Below are positions 38,028-48,944 of a DNA stretch of 64,000 nucleotides, in pieces. The notes under the pieces are model-generated. The model was given only the letters and a program-made list of their open reading frames with translations, ran no database searches and had not been told where the DNA came from. This stretch comes from Xylaria sp. FL1777 (Eukaryota; Ascomycota; Sordariomycetes; Xylariales; Xylariaceae): NCBI GenBank assembly GCA_022578965.1, contig MU400541.1, positions 248,001-312,000 on the forward strand, written 5' to 3'. Position 1 is the first letter of the stretch. Every line of letters starts with the position of its first letter. The translations under genes were made by a program, and so were the position numbers.

Positions 38028-40226
38028 TACTTGTAATACATTAAAAAAGCAAACAAATTTTTAACTAGGCTACTAATTATTATATAACTTAAAAAAAGCA
38101 CGTAAAATAGCTAAATAAGTTTTAAATACAAAAAAGTTTAGCTATTATAACATAGCTAAAAAACTAATTAAGTTGTAAGTAGCTATAAAAATATAAAAAT
38201 AAAAGCTTTTAAATATAAAGCAAAAATAGTTAAGCATTAATACTAGCTTTTTTTTAAGCTAAAAAAAGTTTATTATAACTATAAAGCAAAAGCTAAAGCA
38301 GCTATTATAAAGCTATTTATTACTTATAGTTTTAAAAAAGCTGCTTATTATAAGCTTATATTTATAAACTTTAAAGTAAAGCATAATATAATAAAGTACT
38401 AAAAACAATAATATAAAATTACAAATATAGAACTATAGAAGTTAAAAAGCATACATTATAAAAAAGCAAAGCAATTAAGCAATTTTATTAAGCATTAAAT
38501 ACTGAAATTTTACTAAAACTTTTAGCTACTAAATATATAACAATATTAACTTTTAAAGGTTATATAAATACTTTTTAACTAGCTTATTTATATAAAACTT
38601 TTAGCTTTTTTATTTGCTATAGCTTTTTTTGCTTTTTTAATTGCAACTTAAAGTTGCATATTAGCTATAAGTGCAGCTTAAATATTTTTATTAGTACAAA
38701 AACAGCGCATAGCTATATAAGCTTTAATAAACAATTAAAGTTTTTTATTAACTTTTTTAAGCTAAAAAATTATTAGTAATACTTAAAATTAAAAAAATTT
38801 TAATAGTTAAAATAAGCATAAAGTAAAGCTTAAAAACGTATAAATATTAATACAGTTAAAAGTACTTATAAAACTATAATTGCTACTTTTAATGCTTACT
38901 TTGCTTTTTTTACATTATAAGTACTTAGCAAACTTACTAGTAATATTGCAAGCACAAAAATTATTAATGTTTTTATATAGTTAACATAAAAAAAACAGCA
39001 ATAAAAAGTACATAATATACTACTATAATATAAGCAATATAGTAATAATATAGCTTAAGCATTTTAGCATGCTTAATAAATATAAATTTTAAAGCTATTA
39101 GTAATACTTTAGCGTAAAGTACTAAAGTATTTACTTTTATTTCGAAAATTAATATTACAGCAAAAAAGCATAACAACAAGCAGTTATAAAAGCTTAAATT
39201 ATATAGTAGCGAACTATTAGCTACTTTGTTTAATACTATAAATTAAATAACTAGTAAAAACTGCAGCAAAATAACTTATAACTTTAAATATATAAGCTTA
39301 ATACTAGTTAGTATATATATTTAAGCTAAGCTAATTATAAATACGTACTATAAAAAGTATAGCAGTTATAGCAAAGTAAATTTTTGTATAACTGCAATAT
39401 ATTAGCAACTAATTATATTACGAACTAAATATTTTAATATACTAAAGCAAGCGCAAGCTAAGCATATAGTAGTAATAATAATAAAAGTAATAAAATTAAT
39501 AGTTAAAAAAGGAAAAAATTAACATAAGTAGTTAAATAAAGTAACTTATTACTTATTGCTATTTTATATTGCTTAATACATAAGTTATTTATAAGCTATA
39601 TTTACTTAGTAAGCTTACTGCAAAAAGCACAAAAGCAGCTCAAAAAATAAATATACAAAAAGTGAACTAAAAAATAATAAGCAATTAATTTTGCTTATAA
39701 CTTAGTTATAACTTAGTTATAAAAAAACTAATGTAGCAAAAAGCCAGCAGTAATACTAAAGCAAGCAGATTATAATATATTAACAATACAATAAAAAAAG
39801 GTTTAAAAAAAAACTAAGAAAAAAAAGTAGTATATTTAGCTAAGTAAGTACTAGAATTAAAAAAACTACTGCAAGTAACATAAAGCAAGCAGCAATACTA
39901 AAGCAAGCAAACTACAAAGCAAAAAAAATACAAAAAAAAAAAAACTATAAAGTAACTATGTAAAGATATATATACTTAATTAATAGCATGTTGCAAATAA
40001 ATAAATAACTTAAAAGCAAAGAAATAAAAAGCAAAGCACTTAATAAAATCGTAGCAGAACTAGTACAACTTAAAAGTAAATATAAAATGTTTTTACTTAG
40101 CTACTAAAAAAAAAGTAAGCTGCTTACAGCTTGCTTTCAATTTATAAGCACGGTTTTTACTTGTATATATAAGAAATAAAAACCAGCATAGCTAATGGGC
40201 TGTTAGCTTAAGTAATATAATATATA
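38028..40226 (+). repeat. Repeat A copy 2, at the 3' end of the LINE
   Basis: It begins TACTTGTAATACATTAAAAAAGC and ends AATATAATATATA, matching copies 1 and 3 along its whole length with transition differences. It keeps a near-perfect GGGCTGTTAGCTT hairpin close to the 3' end (about 40197-40209). ATATAATAA is present on both sides, a possible independent target duplication, but it is low complexity. Confidence 0.8.
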
Positions 40227-41606
40227 TAATAATTAAAAATTTGCTTTTTAATTAAAATTAATTGTACGATTATTTTTGTTAAAATTTTTAATATTTAAAT
40301 AACTTAAAGTATAAAAAGCTTAAAAGCTTTTAATTTTAGTAATAGTGTTTGTACTTTTATATTTAGCTTTAAAATTACTGCTTAAAGATTAAAAAAAATT
40401 AATTTTAACTTTTTAAACTTTTTCCAAATGTTTAATTTTATAAAAGTAGTTAAATATTCCTTTTTAAACACAATAAAAAATTTAGCCTTAGTAATATAAT
40501 TAATATATAACTTAATAAATTCTAATATTTAGCAATTATATATTTGCTTTAATATATTATAAAGCTTAATATTAAGTAGCTAAATTAAATATAATAAATG
40601 CAAAAGTAATACAATAATTATAATTTAGTGATTTTTGTAATATTGCTTAAATTTAGCTAAAATATAACTTTTGTGCTAGTTTAACACTAATATTTAATAT
40701 TTGCCTTTTAATAATAACTTAATAAAATTATAAAAATGTTTTATTTATTTTAACGCAATAATATTATTAGTTTATTTATTAGAAGTAATATTTAATACTT
40801 AGTTATATAAAAAGTTAATGTTTTTATATTAATACTAAAAGTAATATACGCTTTAAAAAATAATAAATAGCAAAATAAATATATTAGCTAAATTAATTGT
40901 TTTAATTACTATTGTTTATTTTTTATTGCTAAGCTATACTATTTTTTGTTTTTTATGTTAATTAGTATATATAACTACTATTAATCCTAAAATAATGCTT
41001 ATTATAAACTTAGTTTTATCGAAGTTTTATATATTGTTATTATTAATGCTATATTACGTTTTTATATACGTATAACGCTTAAATTATGCGTTTATTATAG
41101 CAAGATCTTTATATAAAGCTTTTTAATAATTATATTAATACGTATAACGTATTTTAAGCTTTAAATAGCGCTTAATAAAGTTGTTTACTTATAGTTTGCT
41201 AATAATAGTAGCACTACGCAACTTTTAAAACAAATTAGCTATATTTTTTATAAAATTGTAACTAAAAGCATATTTTCGATTATTTAGGTTAAAAACATAA
41301 TTAAAAAGCATTTTTTTTTTAATTAAATTAAGATTATAATTATTAGCGCATGTTTTAGCTTTAATAGTTTGTTCGTTTATTTTGCTACGTAGTATTAAAC
41401 AAAGAATTTCATAAATTTTAAAAGCGCGTTAAACTAACATTTTTTTAAATGATTAAATAGCTTTAAAAGTAAAAACAATTCTAGTTTTTTAGTTTAATTT
41501 AAACATTGTTTTATTGTTAAGTTATTACGCAATAAAAACATAGTATACGCATTAAATAAAAAAGTAAGCAACTCGCTTAAATAAGCAACTTGCATATAAA
41601 CTACGT

Positions 41607-42104
41607 TATATAAAGCTTTTATATTAACGTTTTTTTAACTTAAATAATTTATTAAAGTAAAAATAAATGCTTTTTATAATATTACTAGTAATATTATTTA
41701 ATAATAATAAAACAACTAAAAATAAAAGCTAATAAAATATTTTTTTAAAATTATAACTAGTTTAAAAAAAACGTATTTTATTTAAAACTAAAAGTTATTA
41801 ATAATAATATAAACTTTAAAGCATTCCTATTTTAAACTATTAAGTAATAAGTTTTTTATAGTTATTAATTATTAAATATTCTTATATTTTTTAAGCAAAT
41901 AAATATTATTTACATAATAAGTTTAATAAGTAAACTTTTTATTAAATTTTAATATTATTTTTTAATATAAATTAAAACAAAAAAACGTAATAATTAATGC
42001 ATTATTATATAAAATAGCTAAACTTATTACTATTAAAGCTAAAACAGCTAAAAAACATACTTTAATAATAATTTTACTAAAAAGATTTAAAAAATTTATA
42101 ATTA
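41607..42104. other. AT-rich spacer between the two pogo elements
   Basis: About 500 bp with no readable gene or terminal repeat. Confidence 0.5.
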
Positions 42105-43967
42105 ACGTTATTTATAAGCAAGTTGCGTATTTAAGCAAATTGTGCACTTTTTATTATACTTTAATGTTTAATTTTTAATAACTTTACAACTAAAGCAAAT
42201 ATTATTAAAAATTAATTAGATTTTATTTTATTACTTATTTTTATATTTTTATTATAAGTTTTCAAATTATAGCTAGTTTTGCTACATTGTTTATAATGTT
42301 GCTAGTATAATAAACTTAGCTTATTACTATTACGATTTTTCAACGTTTATAACTATACTAAATCTTACGTATTTTTTTAAGCAATTAAATTAGTTATATT
42401 TTTTATAGTAAAACTATTTTCGTTTTATAAGCGCTTTTTTTTACTTTTTTAGCGCTTACTAAGTGCTTTATTTGCTTTATAAAGCTTTTAGTTCTTGTTG
42501 TTTATAAAGGTTAGTTAATATGCTAACATTTAATTTAATTTTGCAAGCTAGTTAACAGCGCTTAAAATTAGCTTTAAAAAGCTTCTTTAGTAACTAAAAA
42601 TTTGACTTTTAATAAAAGTTAATTGCATGCTTGCTTTTTTAGCAGTTTTTAGCATATAAAAAACTTAAGGTTTAAATAAGTTAACAATATTAAAAATTAG
42701 CATTAGTAATAATAACTGCACATTTAGCTTTAAAATTACTGCTTGCAAATTATAAGGTATTAATTCTAACTTTTAAAAACTTTTTTTAATGTTTGATTTT
42801 ATAAAAGTAACAATATAAGCTTTTTTAAACGCAATAAAAAACTCAGGCTTAGTAATATAATTAACATATAACTTAATAAATTTGTTAATTTAGTAATTAT
42901 ATGCTTGCTTTAATAAACTATAAAGCTTAACGTTAAGTAGCTAAATTAAATGTAACAAATAAAAAAGCAAAACAATAGTTATAATGTTTTGTTTTTTGCA
43001 AAACTTTTTAAACTTAGCTAATATATAACTTTTATGTTAGTTTAGCACTAATAACTAATATACGCTTTTTTAAAACAACTAAATATGTTTTTTAAAATGT
43101 TTTGCTTATTTTAATTTTATATTATTATTTGTTTATTTATTAAAACTAGTATTAAGTATTTAATTTGTTAAAAAGTTAGTATTTTTGTACTAATGCTAAA
43201 AATAAAAAGCGCTTTAAAAAATAATATATAAAAAAATAAATAAACTATATAAATTAATTAAACAAATTACTATTAATTATTTTTTATTACTAAGCTGCAC
43301 TGCTTTATGTTTTTTACGTTAATTAGCATGTATAATAACTATATATACGCAAATTTAGCTTATTATAAACTTAGTTTTATTAAAGTGTTAAATATTTTTA
43401 TTTAAAATGCCGTATTGCGTTTTTATATATGTATAACGTTTAAATTACGCGCTAATAATCTTTAAATTTTCCAATAATGTTCTTTAATAATTATAAGCAC
43501 GTATAAACTACGTTTTAAGCTTTTTATAGCAATTAACAAAGTTATAAGCCTAGTGCTTACTAATAAGCAATACATTTCGCAAGTTGCACAAAAAATCAGC
43601 TATATTTTTTATAGTAGCATAAAAAAAAGAATATTTTTGCTTATTTAAATTAATAATATAGTTAAAAAGCACGTTTTTTTTAATTAGATTAAGTTTATGC
43701 ATATTAGCGCGGGTTTTATTTCTTGTAGTGCGTTTTTTAATGCAATCGCGTATTATTAAAAATAAAACGTTATAAATTTTAGAAGCGCGTTAAATGCTAA
43801 TTTTTTTAAATGATTAAATAGCTTAAATAGCTAAAAGAATTTTAGCTTCTTTAGATTTTACAAACATTGTTTTATTATAAAATTATTACGCAATAAAAAT
43901 AAAGTATACGTATTAATTAAAAAAGTGCGCAACTTGCTTAAATGCGCAACTTACTTATAAATAACGT
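42105..43967 (-). mobile_element. Fot1/Pot2-type pogo transposon 2, complete, 1863 bp
   Basis: Ends are near-perfect inverted repeats of about 45 bp (ACGTTATTTATAAGCAAGTTG left; transition-only differences on the right), flanked by TA on both sides. Size and TIR length are those of Fot1/Pot2 (about 1.9 kb, 43-44 bp). The minus strand encodes the transposase remnant. It is a direct repeat of pogo element 1, at about 75-85 percent identity by eye. Confidence 0.85.
42200..43890 (-). pseudogene. Pogo-type DDE transposase remnant
   Basis: Minus-strand frame around 43425-43270 reads YGILNKNI*HFNKTKF (43422-43367), where FNKTKF is the first-Asp motif FDETGF after G-to-A change, followed by KAVQLSNKK near 43300, matching the conserved VQPGNRE block of Fot1/pogo transposases. 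The N-terminal helix-turn-helix part is expected near 43880-43600 but is too broken to read. Inactive through many stops. Confidence 0.65.
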
Positions 43968-45930
43968 TATTATATAAGCTAAAATAATAATGCTATAAAA
44001 AATTAACTTAATAAACTTAATTAAATTAAAAAACACATATTAAAATATAAGCTTAAATAATAATTCATTAATAATACTTAAAATTATTAATAATAATAAA
44101 ATAGCGCTATATATTATATTAATTTATAAAACTTATTTTTTAAAGATTTTTATATACTTTAAATAAAACAAAATAATTAAAGCTTTAAAATAAAACTTTT
44201 ATTAGCTAATATTTAAAAAACATATATAAAAATATATTTATAATTATTATAAGTATTATTATAATAAGCAACCTTAAAATAAAACTTTTAGCTTATTATA
44301 TTTATTATTAATATTAATAATAATATAAAAACACATAATAATTAATAATAAAATAATGCAAAAAAATAAATATAAATATAATTATATATAAACATTTATT
44401 AATAAATTTAGTAACTTTATTATTATAATATTAAAAAAAAAACTAATAAAAGCAAAAATATAACAATTAAATATTATAAAATAGCTTATTGTTTTTTAAA
44501 AATATTAAATGTTTAAATATTTAATAATATAAAACTATTTATATTAGTTTTTATAATTAAAATTAATAAGCTTATAAAAATTAAACATTATTATAAAAAT
44601 GTGCTATATTTTTAAATATAAAGCATTATAAAATTTATTAACTAAAAATTAAACTAAAAAATAAAGTTTTACATTAATAAAAATTAAAATAACTAAAATA
44701 ATAATTTATTAGTATTAAACTTTATATATAATATATTATAATATTTATTTATTAATATAGCATTATTAAAAATAGCTATAAAAGTTAAACTTTATAACTT
44801 ATTATTAATAAAACTAATAACTTTAATATTAATAATTAAACTTAAATATAAAGCATTAAAACTTGTTAAATAAACGTATAAAATATAATAAATAATATAT
44901 AAAGCAGCTTTAAAAGCTTAAAAAAAGCAAAAAATTTAAGCTAATAAAAAAAAACAACTTATAAACTTTAAAAAAAAAACATAATATTTTTGCTAAAAAA
45001 AAATTTGCTATATAAGCTTTAATTATAAAGCTAAACTTAAAGTTTATAAAACATTTTTAAATTATAAAAAAACAAAAATATAGCTATATATTAAACTTTT
45101 TAAAGTTATATAAAATAAAGAATTTATTTTATATTAATTAGCTAAAAAAAGTAATTAATAATTTATTACTTTAATAAGTTTAAATATTATTATTGCTTAA
45201 AAAAATTAACAAAAAACTTAAATTTAAAATAAAACTTATTAAAAAATTAAAATTATAAAGCAAAAACTATTAATTATAATATTAAATTTCTTAAAAAAAA
45301 TATAACTTAAATAATATATAATATTTAGCTATAAACTTTAAAAATGCTTTAATAAAGCTTTAAACATTTTATAAATAACATTTAAAAATACTTAAACTAT
45401 TATTAAAACTATAATAATAAATAAAAATAATAATATTAAACAAATTTATAAAAAACTTTTATAATAATAATAAAGTAATTAAAACAAGCATTATTAATTA
45501 ATAAGTTTAATAATATATTTAACTTTAAATAAAACTAAAGTTATGTTTTTAGTTTTAATAAAAAATAATATAATTAATATATAAACTATTAAAATTAAAG
45601 CTTAAACTATTTATAATAACATTAATAAATTAGCGCTTATAATAAGCTTTATATATTTTATTTTAACTTTTAAGCTTTTTTTTTAGCTTAATATTTTTGT
45701 TTATAATATTAATATATTAATTGCTATATTATTTAATTAATTATAATAGCTTTAATTTAATTAAAAAATAGCTATTTATATAAAAAACAAAAAATATGCT
45801 TTTTTATATAATATAATAAATATAATAAGCTTAAAAAACTTTAAAGTAATAAAATTTATAAATAAAAATTATAAAAATTAAGTTATAAATAATATATAAT
45901 TATAAAAGCTTAAAAAAAATATATAATTAT
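43968..45930. other. AT-rich degraded DNA with dispersed repeat F copy 2
   Basis: No gene is readable. The stretch 45552-45755 repeats 10616-10810 in the same orientation. The rest is A/T-rich sequence with many AATAAT and TTAAAA runs. Confidence 0.5.
45552..45755 (+). repeat. Dispersed repeat F, copy 2
   Basis: Matches 10616-10810 (shared AATAAGCTTTATATATTTTA and AATATTAATATATTAATT segments in order). Confidence 0.6.
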
Positions 45931-48157
45931 TATATTTTTTTAAAGCTACCTGTAGCACACTAAAAAAGCAAACAAATTTTTAACTAAGCTACCGGTTATT
46001 GCGCGACTTGAAAAAAGCATGTGAAATAATTAAATAAGTTCTAAATATAGGAAGGCTTAGCTATTATAACGTGGCTAAAAGACTAATTAAGTTATAAGCA
46101 GCTGCAAAAACACAGAAACAGAAGCTTTTAAACACAGAGCAAAAACAGCTAAGTATTAATACTAGCTTTTTTTTAAGCTAAAAAAGGTTTACTATAACTA
46201 CGAAGCAAAAGCTAAAGCAGCTGTTATAAAGCTATTTGCTATTTATAGTTTTAGGAAAGCTATTTATTACAGGCTTACGTTTATAAACTTTAAAATAAAG
46301 CATAATATAATAAAGTACTAAAAATAATAATATAAAATTACAAACATAAAACTATAGGAATTAAAAAGCATACATTATAAAAAAGCAAAGCAATTAAGCA
46401 ACTTTATTAAGCATTAAACACTAAAATTTTACTAAAACTTTTAGCTACTAAATATATAATAATGCTAACTTTTAGAAGTTATATAAACACTTTTTAACTA
46501 GCTTATTTATATAAAACTTCTGGCTTTTTTACTTACTGCAGCTTTTTTTGCTTTTTTAATTATAACTTAAAGTTATATACTAGCTATAAATGCAGCTTAA
46601 ATATTTTTATTAGTATAAAAACAGCGCGTAGCTATGCAAGCTTTAATAAACAATTAAAGTTTTTTATTAATTCTTTTAAGCTAAAAAATTGTTAGTAGTA
46701 CTTAGAATTAAAAAAATTTTAACGGTTAAAATAAGCATAAAGTAAAGCTTAAGAACGTGCAAACATTAATATAGTTAAAAGTACTTATAGAATTATAACT
46801 GCTATTTTTAGTGCTTACTTTGCTTTTTTTGCATTATAAGCACTTAGCAGACTTGCTAGTAATATTGCAAGCATAAAAATTATTAATATTTTTATATAAT
46901 TAGCATAAAAAAAACAGCAATAAAAGGTATATAATATACTATTATAATATAAGCAATATAGTAGTAGTATAGCTTAAGCATTTTAGCGTGCTTAATAAAT
47001 ATAAATTTTAAAGCTATTAGCAATACTTTAGCGTAAAGTACTAAGGTATTTACTTTTATTTTAAGAATTAGCGTTATAGCAAGAAAGCATAATAATAAGC
47101 AGTTATAAAAGCTTAAACTATATAATAATAAGCTATTAGCTACTTTGTTTAGTACTATAGATTAAATAACTAGTAAAAACTACAATAAAATAACTTATAA
47201 CTTTAAATATGTAAGCTTAATATTAGTTAGCATATATACTTAAGCTAAGCTAGTTATAAATATATACTGCAAAAGGCATAGCAGCTATAGCAAAGTAGAT
47301 TTTTATATAATTATAACGCATTAATAACTAATTATATTATAAACTAGGCATTTTAATATATTAAAGCAAGCGTAAGCTAAGCATATAGTAGTAATAATAA
47401 TAAAAGTAGTAAGGTTAGTAATTAAAAAAGGAAAAAATTAGCATAAGTAGCTAAGTAAAATAACTTATTACTTATTACTACTTTATATTGCTTAATGCAT
47501 AAGCTATTTATAAGCTATGCTTACTTAGTAAGCTTACTGCAAAAAGCATAAAGGCAGCTTAAAAAATAAATATATAAAAAGCAAACTAAAAAGTAATAAG
47601 CAATTAACTTTGCTTATAACTTAGTTATAACTTAGTTATAAAAAAACTAATGCAGCAAAAAGCTAGCAGTAATATTAAAGCAAGCAAATTATAATGCATT
47701 AGCAATACAATAAAAAAAGGTTTAAAAAAAGACTAGGAAAAAAAAGCAGCATACTTAGTTAAATAAGTGCTAAAACTAAAAAAACTGCTATAAGTAGCAT
47801 AAAGCAAGCAGCAATACTAAAGCAAGCAAACTATAAAGCAAAGAAAATACGGAAAAAAAAGAACTACGAAGTGACTACGTAAAGATACATATACTTAGTT
47901 AACAGCATATTATAAGTAAACAAATAACCTAAAAGCAAAGAAATAAAAAGTAAAGCACTTAATAAAATTGTAGCAAAACTAGTGCAACTTAAGAGTAAAT
48001 ATAGGATGTTTTTACTTAGCTACTAAAAAAAAAGTAAGCTGCTTATAGCTTGCTTTCGACCTATAAGCACAGTTTTTACCTATATATATAAGAAATAAAA
48101 ACTAGCATAGCTAATAAGCCGTTAGCCCAAGTAATACAATATATATTTTTTTAAAGC
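45931..48157 (+). mobile_element. Repeat A copy 3 with perfect 16-bp target duplications
   Basis: The element is 45947-48141 (2195 bp). TATATTTTTTTAAAGC occurs at 45931-45946 and 48142-48157. It begins TACCTGTAGCACACTAAAAAAGC and ends CAAGTAATACAATATA. This is the least mutated copy: GCGCGACTTG and CTACCGG are kept. Frame 46186-46414 is nearly open, interrupted only at former CAA/CAG codons, and reads NYEAKAKAAV and AIYYRLTFINF; it matches no family I know. No terminal inverted repeats are present. Confidence 0.8.
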
Positions 48158-48730
48158 AATTAATATATAAACATAAAAAATTACTATATAAATATAACTT
48201 TATATAAATATAACTTTATATAAATATAACTTTTTTTAAAGGTTTAATTAGTTAAAATTAAAGCTTATTAAAAATAATTTTTAGCTTTATTTATTTTATT
48301 ATATTTACTTTTTTAATTAATTAAGTTTATATATTTTTATTTTATATAAAGATTATTTTTTTTACTTTTTTAGTACATTATATAACATTTAAAATAAAAC
48401 GCTATTAAATAATAAAACTTTTTAATAATATAATTAATTTAAGCATATATTAAAAAAATAAATATAAAGTTAATATATTGCTATAATATTTATAGTTATT
48501 TTAATTTTTATTAACTTTTTTGCTTTTAAATATTAAGCTATAATATTATTTATAAGCAAGTAAGCTACTTAAGCAAGTTAGCTATTTTTATAAATATATT
48601 TTTTTATATAAAAATATATAAAAAATATATGCTTTATATTAAATAACTTTACTAATATAAAAATTAAAAATATATAAAAATATGTTTTAAAATCTTTATT
48701 TGATAAAAAATTTATATATACTTTTTATTA
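48158..48730. other. AT-rich DNA with short tandem TATAAATATAACTT units
   Basis: Three 16-bp units of the type CTTTATATAAATATAA occur at about 48190-48235. The remainder has no readable content. Confidence 0.5.
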
Positions 48731-48944
48731 TACTTATAATATACTAAAAAAGCAAACAAATTTTTAACTAAGCTATTAATTATTATGCAACCTAAAAAAA
48801 GCACATAAAATAGCTAAATAAGTTTTAAATACAAAAAAGCTTAGCTATTATAACGTAGCTAAAAAACTAATTAAGTTATAAGCAGCTATAAAAACATAAA
48901 AACAAAGGCCTTTAAATATAAAGCAAAAACAGCTAAACATTATT
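48731..48944 (+). mobile_element. Repeat A copy 4, 5' fragment
   Basis: About 214 bp match the first part of the other copies, starting at the same base (TACTTATAATATACTAAAAAAGC). Homology stops abruptly after AGCTAAACATTA, so the 3' part was deleted or replaced. Confidence 0.75.

Larger units (their letters stand above)
33066..40238 (+). mobile_element. Tad1-like LINE, about 7.15 kb including repeat A at its 3' end
   Basis: TAATAATTAAAA occurs at 33066-33077 and 40227-40238, a 12-bp target duplication around 33078-40226. The sister pogo element has this site only once, which confirms the insertion. On the plus strand, an ORF1-like part with zinc-knuckle Cys/His spacing (about 34195-34440) is followed by an ORF2 with a pre-RT region and a LINE reverse transcriptase (about 36370-37250). 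Order and motifs fit Tad1-clade elements of fungi. All frames carry TAA/TAG stops. The last 2.2 kb (38028-40226) is repeat A, which also exists alone; it may be the real 3' part of the LINE or a second insertion. Confidence 0.75.
32092..41606 (-). mobile_element. Fot1/Pot2-type pogo transposon 1, split by two later insertions
   Basis: TA precedes position 32092 and follows 41606. The ends are inverted repeats of about 45 bp (ACGTAGTTTATAT... left; same read backwards on the right, ending ATATAAACTACGT). Removing a solo LTR plus one target copy (32473-32972) and a LINE plus one target copy (33078-40238) leaves about 1854 bp, within about 10 bp of the complete sister element at 42105-43967. The transposase is on the minus strand; at about 41023-41006 it has FDKTKF, the DDE-domain motif FDETGF with two G-to-A changes. 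Size, TIR length and TA target fit the Fot1/Pot2 group of Tc1/mariner-pogo elements. Inactive. Confidence 0.82.

Noticed and set aside
42103..43969. 8-bp TAACGTTA target duplication (hAT type) around pogo element 2
   Set aside because: TAACGTTA is palindromic, and the sister element shows that ACGT belongs to the terminal inverted repeat; the flanking duplication is only TA.
45947..48141. Repeat A as a Tc1/mariner or hAT DNA transposon
   Set aside because: The two ends are not inverted repeats and the target duplications are too long and variable for TA or 8-bp insertion.
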